Below are positions 49,401 to 59,643 of a DNA stretch of 64,000 bases, piece by piece. Both the position numbers and the translations under genes were made by a program. Numbering within the stretch: position 1 is the first letter of the stretch; each line of letters opens with the position of its first letter. Location of the stretch: contig CM049318.1 of NCBI GenBank assembly GCA_026874595.1, forward strand, positions 7,482,741 through 7,546,740, given 5' to 3'. A model generated the notes under the pieces. It searched no databases, was not told where the DNA came from, and saw only the letters and a program-made list of their open reading frames with translations. This stretch comes from Sipunculus nudus (Eukaryota; Annelida; Sipuncula; Golfingiida; Sipunculidae).

Positions 49401-52400
49401 TAAGTACAGGTACAGGTACTCTGAATTGTGTATCTAGGTAAAGGTACAGGTACTCTGAATTGTGTATCTAGGTACAGGTACAGGCACTCTGAATTGTGTA
49501 TCTAGGTACAAGTACAGGCACTCTGAATTGTGTATCTAGGTACAAGTACAGGTACTCTGAATTGTGTATCTTGGTCCAGGTACAAGCACTCTGAATTGTG
49601 TATCTAGGTAAAGGTACAGGTACTCTGAATTGTGTATCTATGTACAGGTACAGGCACTCTGAATTGTGTATCTAGGTACAGGTACAGGCACTCTGAATTT
49701 TGTATCTAGGTACAAGTACAGGCACTCTGAATTGTGTATCTAGGTCCAGGTACAAGCACTCTGAATTGTGTATCTAGGTAAAGGTACAGGTACTCTGAAT
49801 TGTGTATCTAGGTACAGGTACAGGCGATCTGAATTGTGTATCTAGGTACAGGTACAGGCACTCTGAATTGTGTATCTAGGTGAAGGTACAGGCACTCTGA
49901 ATTGTGTATCTAGGTACAGGTACAGGCACTCTGAATTGTGTATCTAGGTACAGGTACAGGTACTCTGAATTGTGTATCTAGGTAAAGGTACAGGTACTCT
50001 GAATTGTGTATCAAGGTCCAGGTACAGGTACTCTAAATTGTGTATCTAGGTAAAGGTACAGGTACTCTGAATTGTGTATCTAGGTAAAGGTACAGGCACT
50101 CTGAATTGAGTATCTAGGTACAGGTACAGGCACTCTGAATTGTGTATCTAGGTACAGGTACAGGCACTCTGAATTGTGTATCTAGGTAAAGGTACAGGCA
50201 CTCTGAATTGTGTATCTAGGTAAAGGTACAGGTACTCTGAATTGTGTATCTAGGTAAAAGTACAGGTACTCTGAATTGTGTATCTAGGTAAAGGTACAGG
50301 TACTCTGAATTGTGTATCCAGGTAAAGGTACAGGTACAAGTCCCTGGCCCCAACCCTGATGGATATGAAAATGAAAATCAAGGAACTATTTTGTGTGTTT
50401 GCTTTTTTAAAATGGTCTTGAAGGAATTTCAAGCATTTGGCATGAAGGTCCTCTTGGCTCTAGATGCCTACTATTAACTAGAATTTTTCCCATAATGATC
50501 AAAACTTAGCAATAGCAAATGAATGATTAGAGTTCTTGACAGCTGGTATGTGGCAGCACTGCTGAATCCTGTCCATTTTGTGTGATCATATATGAAAGAT
50601 GATATATAAGTGACAAGGTTACAGTATAATTAGCTGCAAAATAATCATCCTTTTTATGATGAGCTTTAAAAACTGAATATCATTATGACCTATCAAATCT
50701 CAAAACAAACAGAATTTTTATAATTATTAATAACAAAGCATGATTTCTAGAAACAATAGCACTGATAAATGTAACCAAATAAAGCCCTTTGCTAACTGCC
50801 ATCACACACTGATGTCATTATTTATCTGGGATATATATGAATTTATGAAAAGCTGACGCCCAGCGGCCATTTTAAACTTCCACAAACTGAGAATTAGGGC
50901 TGAGCCAACTTATCTACATTCATTGCTGTAATTTCATTTTGCATAAATAAGCCAACTTTCTGAAACCTTATCTCATTTGAGGCAAAAATATGGTTGTATG
51001 CATGTACAAGGGTAAAACACACAAAAAGCCTAGTTTTAGCTGACCAATGAGACCACCAAGGTAAACTACTAGTATGTAATCAAAGGATTAGTTATAGCCC
51101 TGCCTGGGCTTTGGTGTACTGAAGTTTACTGCTAAAATGCTTCAAATGAAACGTGATTTCATGTACTGATAGACGCGACGTATCTCAGTTCTAGCTCTTA
51201 TCACTAAAGCCCTGTAAAGTCTGTATGGCGAATCCCGTATATTTGCATATTAGGCCGTCACACGGCTCCTGACAATTCCCTCGCATTTGCATATCAAGCC
51301 GCCTGGCCTCCTGTGAATGGCATCGTTGCTATCAGAAGGCTAACAGTGTCTTATAGGCAATAGACAGCTCAACCTGCTTGGTAACATTCGCACTGATATC
51401 ATGCATGTTTTCAGAAAGTCCATACATCAACCTTCGTGTCCCATAATTTATATCTCTGATGTTCGAATATACGGTCCATGGGCAAATTTAAGTGTATTGT
51501 AGACAATGTCGCATCGATTTTATACTGTGTATTTGTAAGTGTTAAAGTTACACATGAAAGTTTTGCCACTGTTGAGTTGCCAACACGCTGAACGTCGTGA
51601 TCCTTTAAGTCAGCCGGTACATGAATAACAGTTTGACTGCGTTTGTCGCGTGTGGCCTCAATATCTCACGCTGATTGGCTGAGCTGGAGACACCAGCCTG
51701 CTGCGATAAGCAATTGTCTGATAAACGGTGACACACTGACTCACTGAGGCTGAGGGCTATATAAAGTGTTAAAAATCTTGCCGTACTCAAATAGCCGTGG
51801 ACCTAAACATATTAAGACTGATAAAATGGGTATATAAATAGCAAGCTGGAAGCCTAAAATAGGCGGTTACTGAAATAACCATGTTGGTTTTGAAAAAAGA
51901 TTCTGGGAAAGACCACTATAATTACTCCTTGCGTCACTGGGAAAGACCTTAGTTCAGCAAGGCGGTGATGTGTGGCGCTGACTGTCCGGTACGGCCCAAG
52001 TTTACCAGTCGATGAAATAAGAGGGTCAGAGAATGGTAATTAGTTATGTAAGTTGCCGCGTGGTAGCAGTACCGGCACTAAGTGCGACACAGTGAGAGCC
52101 ATTTGATATCTCTGTCAGAGCCATTTCATTGACTGGGCCAGTCTAGATTAGTTATAAATAAAATGGATACTTTCTAACACTACTAAATTAACACAAATAC
52201 TTTCAAGTCATTTGAAGTTGGAAGAGTTTTGGCCGACCACCGAAACTGCTGAAATCACTAATCACAGCTGTGTGGTTAACACAGAACAGCAGTAAGTTCA
52301 TTTCTGAAGAAAATTGTAGACAGAGATTTTATTTTTAATTATGAATTTTTCTTTATAACTTTAAGGTTGTATGACAACTTACTGCGTTTTGATGAAAGTT

Positions 52401-55400
52401 TTTTGTTTGAAAAGCCCATTCAATCTTTGTTTAAAAGAGGTACTTAGCAATGGACAGCCCACTTTAACTGTATTTGAGGGATGTTATCTCTGTAACACTT
52501 ACTTAGATTTATCTTCTGGTTTAGCTTCACGTGGGCGATGTTTATTACGTCCTCTGATCTTCATCTTCTTGGCTGGAGGCGGGTCACTGGGGTCATTCCC
52601 TGCCTCCGGAGCAACATTTGCAGCATCTTTGATCTCCTTAACAGCCTCTGCTGGCAGGTATTCTGTCAGCAGCTTCTTCTGGTGGTTCAGATTTAAATAC
52701 CTGATGTGATAAGAAATACCAATGTAACACTAATAAACCCTCCTCCTGCAGTTGTTATACAATCAACAGTGTAGTCATCCAAGACATCCTTTCATGTAAC
52801 CTCTGCTTTGTATATATGCTCTTTACACAGCGCTTTACCATTAGGCCTAGGAACTACCTATATCTTAAGTGGTTTGTTATGACCTCTTATCCTGAATCTC
52901 TACACCCCAGAGGGGGGCACTGTATTTTGGTCCAATCAGATAAGACCCTGTGCTGAAGAGAACATGGTTTACCAGCCAAGCGAGGAATACACGGAGCCAA
53001 TATTGTTCATTTCGTTTTGAGTGACAGCTCATCGCCCCGGCGACCGTTTGAACAGGCCACAGGCTCAGAGAAAATTGCCCCACACGTGTGGTTTCTGGGC
53101 GGAGCTTGATGCCTATCGAGTGTTTGTTGACTTGCATTTGGTTGGCTGCTCTTCACATCAGCAGTTTTATCAGCAGACAGGCCCATGTGCACCACCTGGT
53201 GTTTAAGTGAATCATAAACGGTCAAACCAGGCAGCGGGAAAATCTGTTGCTTCTTTAGAAGCGCAAGATTTCCGCTGCCTCGGGAACGTACTTTGTATAG
53301 CAAGGTTCTCTTGTTTACACCACCAGGGTGCACACAGAGCAAGGAATTCTAATCAGACCAATCAGAGCATGGTATCACATTTTGCATCCAGCTCAAATTT
53401 TAAACATGTGACATCCACTCTTGTTGGTCTGATAATTCCGTTCTTGCACAAGGCAAAGAATCAGACCAACAAAGGGATGTGACCTAGTGAAATCAGACCA
53501 ACCATAGCTGGAGTTGCATTTTTAAACTTTGGGCAGGATGCACAATGCAATACGCTCTCACCGCTCTTTGTGCACCCTTGCATTTGAGCCCAGAGAACTT
53601 TGCTAAACAAAGCAGCAGTTACACTAAAGGATGTCTGGGACGACTGAAGGAAAGCGTACACTAATAATGATCAAGTATGATGAATATTAGTGTTTTCAAA
53701 CTGTTTAAGTATGCATTCATACATCCTATGGCAAGTTGTTTTACATGAAAATACACTGCATTTACTCACTTTTGATTTGTTATACTATAACCCTGTCAAA
53801 GCACTTAGGCAAGGATTAAGAATACAGTATGCAATATAAAATTGTGTTTTTTTTACTATGTGGGATGTACAACAATGTGATATATATTAGACTTATGATG
53901 TTAACAAGTGACCCATGGGTCATGACGCTCAGCTGACTTGGAAGAGATTTTCCAAAGGAAATTTTATCATCTGAATGGTAGTATATACCCATTCAACTAA
54001 AGCATCAAACAGATTAACCAACAGGCCAAGATTGTGACTGTATTTATATATCTCAAAAATAGAGAAAAAAATGCATAAACTTTAAAAAATATACAGGTGG
54101 TTCCACCAGTCTGCAAAAACTAATAAAAACACTTAATGGTCAATATCCATGCAAAGAATCATGGTGAACTCTGCATTAGTTGTTCAGATACCTCAGCCTT
54201 TGTATCAAATTTTCCATTATTCTGAGGGATACTTCTGAGTCCTATAGCCTGAAGGATATGGGTAAAAGAGACCTAATTTCAAGTTTCCATGGAGACTTTT
54301 CATGGGTCTCCCAGTGTGTCAAGAATGAAGATTCTAGGTCCAGTTGTTATGATTTGTGCCCTGTTAACAGATGTTCATATCTTTATAGGTCTCAAAAATA
54401 GAGAAAAAAATTCGTAAAAAAAACCCCGAACAAATACAGGTGGTGCCACCAGTCTGCAGAAACTGATGAAACACTCCATGATCAATATCGATACAAACAA
54501 TTATGGTGATCGCTGCATTAGTTGTTCAGATACTTCAGCTTTTGTATTAATTTTTCCATTATTCTGAGCTGTACTTTGGAGTGCCATAGCTAAAAGGATT
54601 TGAGCAACAGCGACCTAATTTCAGGTTTCCATGTAGACTTTTCATGCATCTCCCTGTGTATCAAGAATGAAGATTCTAGGTCCAGTCATTACGATTTGTA
54701 CCCTGTTGACAGAAAACTACATCCTTAAAGGTCTCAAATATAAAGAAACAAATAGTAAAAATTTGAAAAAATACAGGTGGCATCACCAGTCTGCAGGAAC
54801 TGATGGAACACCTCTTGATTTATATGTATGCCAAAAATCATGACCATCAGTTTTGCAGTTATTGAGATGTTGCAGTTTGTTTTTATCAAATTTTCCATTA
54901 TTCTGGGTGGTAATTGGGAGCCCCACAGCTCAAAGGATACGGGTAACGGAGACCTTATTTCAGGTTTCCATGGAGACTTTTCATAGGTCTCTCACTGTGT
55001 CAGAAATGAAGATTCTAGGTCCAGTCTTTACAATTTGTGCCCTGTTGACAGATGTTCACATTTTTAAAGGTCTCAAAAATAGCGAACACATTAAAAAAAA
55101 ATAGAAAAATACAGGTGGCGCCACCAGTGTGCTGGAAGTGATGAAACTTCTCATGATCAATATGTATGCAAAAAATAATGACCATCAGTGATGTAGTTAA
55201 TGAGATATTGAAGTTTTCGTATGAAATTTTTGACTATTCTCGGGGGGGGGGGGGGGGTACTTTGGGGCCCCATAGCTTGAATGATATGGGTAACAGAGAC
55301 CTAATTTCTGGTTTCCATGGAGACTTTTCATAGGTCTCTCAGTGTGTCAAGAATTAAGATTCTAGGTCCAGTCTTTACGATTTGTGCCCTGTTAACAGAT

Positions 55401-57926
55401 GTTCACATTTTTAAAAGTCTAAAAAATAGAGAAAAAAATTTGTAAAAAATCAAAAAATACAGGTGGCGCCACCAGTCTGCAGACACTGATAAAACATCTC
55501 ATGATCAATATGTATGCAAAAAATAATGACCATCAGTGATGTAGTTAATGAAATATTGAAGTTTTTGTATGAAATTTTTTACTATTCTGGGGGGGCACTT
55601 TGGGGCCCCATAGCTTGAAGGATATGGGTAACAGAGACCTAATTTCTGGTTTCCATGGGGACTTTTCATAGGTCTCTCAGTGTCTGAAGAATTAAGATTC
55701 TAGGTCCAGTCTTTACGATTTGTGCCCTGTTGACAGATGTTCACATTTTTTAAGGTCTCAAAAATAGAGAATAAAATTCGTAAAAAATCGAAAAATACAG
55801 GTGGCGCCACCAGTCTGCAGACACTGATAAAACATCTCATGATCAATATGTATGCAAAAAATAATGACCATCAGTGATGTAGTTAATGAAATATTGAAGT
55901 TTTTGTATGAAATTTTTTACTATTCTGGGGGGGCACTTTGGGGCCCCATAGCTCAAAGGATATGGGTAACAGAGACCTAATTTCTGGTTTCCAAGGAGAT
56001 TTTTCATGGACCTCTCAGAATGTTAAGTTACAAGATTCTAGGTCCAGTGGTTACGATTTGTGCCAGGTTAAGGGACAGACGGACAGACGGCAAGACAGAC
56101 GGACGATGGACAAAGAGTGATCGCTATAGCTCAGATGACTTCCCAGCCAGCAATGGAACGTTTAGTAAACGTTGGAGAGATGTTGGCTGGTTGGGTATAT
56201 GTAGGAGTTGGATAGGTAACGTTTGTCCAACGTTGGACCAACATCCTTAAAACTACTGTTGGACAGCCAACGTTAAGCCAAAGTAGGACCAACATATAAG
56301 ATCAAACGTTGGATATTTAACGTTGGACCAACGTTGCAGATATGTCATGGGAAAATATGATATATATATGGATTCAAGAATGATATCAACAAAGACTCAT
56401 ACAGGCTGACCTACAAAATACAGAGCTAGATTGTGTGCATATGTCAAGTCTGTGCTTGGATATATTTCATTCATATCTGTACTAGATTTTTATTTTTAAA
56501 TAGAATTATCAGCGCTTGTATGATTTAAATCACTGCAAAAAAGTCATAAAACTCATCAAATCTTAAATTTTTAGGTTAATTAGTCAATTTTCATGTCTTT
56601 CACAAAACTGATTTACATGAAAAAAAATATTTACTTACTGTTAATTCTCTAAGTACTATTTAAATAATCTATATATTATAAAAATCTGAATTATATGACA
56701 AATATGAAAGGCATGGTCAATTTATCAATAGGTGATCTAAATAAACAAAAAAATGATTTAAATAAGAAAAATCAAATATCATGATTTTTTAATGATAATT
56801 TATTTTTACCAGCCCTGTAAATAATGATTGGGAGGATGGAAATTTAACTAATGAGGATAAATACTGCATGTAAATATTTAAATAACTGATTGTTTATAAT
56901 TCATTTGTAGTATTATAAAATGTTGAGAAAAGTAAGGGGTAGCACCTTAAAATAATATTGCTTGTTTGAAAAATAAATGGGCTAATAAATATGAAATAGG
57001 AAATATTTTTATTTTGGTAAATTAATCTCATTATTTAATAAAGTGACAGTTTGATTACACTTAAAACTTTAAGTGAAGTATAAAAAATAAACTGAGGCTT
57101 AACATACTACTCAAGTCTGATAATTGAGGCCTACTTAGATGAAAGGCTTGTGGACTATCAATCACCACTCAGCCCAACCCCTGGTCTAGAGGCAGTTTGT
57201 AACATGATTCTTTGGCGCCAAAAGGGACCCCCTCGAGTGTTTGGCCAGTCAGTTAAGCTAGATCATCCAGACTGAACAGACATCCTGAGGTAAGTTTATA
57301 AGAATTATTTACTTTAATCAACACATAAATTGATCTAACCTGGATATACATACCTCAAAATTGTTCAGTGTATATGGATCTTAAGGAATAATGAACTTGA
57401 ACTTCATATACTGGTTAAATATGATAATTTTCTGAGTACTTTGTGTTATGTATGGCAATTTAACCATATATATTTAACTGCTTCTTTAACCATATAAGAA
57501 TTTATATTAGTGAAAAGCAGTACTATGTCATATATGTATGCATGATCTTGTATTAGTGTTTGATACTATTTGGTGCTGTTATGGCTATCACCTTTATCAT
57601 TTGCTATGCTGTTACTTGTGTAGGGGCACAGAATTCGACTGGGGGCTACACATGGTACAGAGCCTGTATAACAGTGCTGCTGATAAAGGGGGCCAATGCC
57701 AGCCTTGCCAGCACAAAGGTCCAGATTGCATACTTGACCCCTGAGACTCCTGAGGTCATGTGTTGATACATCATTGTGACCACTTGTCCCCTATCTTCCA
57801 CAATGATGTCCTGTAGTATGTTATATGTATAAATACAAAAGTTAGTACGTTATGCTTCTGTCCCTTCATACTCCAAAATTATATTATACTACCATTGCTT
57901 TGACTCTATCACCCTGAATAATATTA

Positions 57927-57973
<47 letters not shown>

Positions 57974-59563
57974 TATATATATATTATCCATTATGTAGCA
58001 GGCTAGGTTTTTTTTCTTGCCTGAATGACTTTAAACTGCCTAGGTGAGATTGAAATTATTATCTGATGGTATTCTTTAAAACATGGAACAATGTAAATGA
58101 CATATGAATGATGTTTTCAGTTATATTATGAGCTCTGTATCATTAACTATTTTGACATTAATGGTTACCATTATGTATAGATAAAGACATTATTTGCAGG
58201 TGTGTGGTCAAATTAATTTTGAGCCCTAATAAAAAAAATCTGGTGAAGCCTAAAAGTAATATCATTTGTAAGTTTTACAGGAATATTCTTAATATAATAA
58301 TTAATATTTATTTTGGAACTGGTATCATTAATGAGTATTTGAATATTCCTTGCACTTTTTTCTATTCTATGTGGTATACAGCAACCATCTCATAAAAGTT
58401 ATTAGCTTAAACATAATTAATTGATTAAATGTCCAATGCTCTTGAAGACATCCATGGGACTCATCAAGGCATGGGTCATGCCATGTAGTTACAGTTGACT
58501 TGCTGTGACAATACCTTGCTGTTTATTTGTGAGCAGAACAAGATACATGGATTAGCATTCATTTTGTTTATGTAATTCATTTATTGAAAGAAGCAAGTTA
58601 TTCATACTTATTTGAACTTAACAAAAAGTGTAATAACTGTGACACCTTTATTTTTATTTTAGTTTTCTACCAATTGTGGAGTCTTTTACCATAAAAATAA
58701 ACAATAATATATGTTATATTATCATTTATGATTTAATTTAATATTTAGCAATTTAACAGGCACAGTTATGTAATAGATTTATCCACATTCCTGTGATCTC
58801 AATACAGACAGGTCGTCTGAAATGTGCAACTGTGAAACCGCAGAGCAAATATGGTATATTGTTTATCAGTGATAAATTATTTTAATATATTACTGTTTAT
58901 ACTGTATCAATATTTATGAAGATGCTATTACAATATTACTGGCCTGTTGAACTTTTAAATTAAGTTTAAAATTTAATGAAAAAATTAGACATGGTTGTGC
59001 ATATTCTATTAACAGGCGTGTCTTCCAAAAATACCATGCAATTACTAATATTAGTTAATTTCAATTTAAATTGATATTAATAATATTTAATTATTATTAA
59101 TAATCATGTATACAACTAAACCACATTAGGTAAGAATACCTATCCTTCAAAGAATGCAACAGCCTTAAAAAAATATTTAAAAAAAGCCACATAAATTACC
59201 CTATATATCCTATAATTAATGATAAATCCAAAACGGGCAAGACATCAGAAATATTTCATATAGATATTCTCTATAAATGACTTATAGGAGCTATGAAAAC
59301 ATCATACATATGTAATATACAATGCCCAGTATATTAGGAAATACCATCTGACCACTATTTCATTCTTACCTAGGCCAATTTTAAACTCACTGTATGAAAC
59401 CAGGCAAATTTTAAAATCCTGGCCTGCTCCATGACTGTGATGGCAATCTCTCCTAGGCGAGTTTAAAATCTATCTATGCTAGATCACAATCGCAATCTCG
59501 TCTAGGTAAATTTACAATTTGCCTGGATTTAAATCTCATCTGTGACATGTCTCTCTCTCTCTC

Positions 59564-59643
<80 letters not shown>

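Noticed and set aside
49270-50335. 34-bp direct repeats resembling a CRISPR array
   Set aside because: The units are head to tail without unique spacers, in an intron of a eukaryotic gene and inside a hAT-like element.
53007-53342. 111-codon frame as an alternative DUS3L first exon
   Set aside because: No similarity to DUS3L. The exon at 61134-61210 has the conserved GVAPIK motif and the right phase.
57538-57766. Two overlapping plus-strand frames as exons of the 4.3-kb element's gene
   Set aside because: A TAG acceptor-like site exists near 57623 and a CTGAG|GT site near 57752, but neither frame has a recognisable motif and phase to the exon at 59664 cannot be verified.
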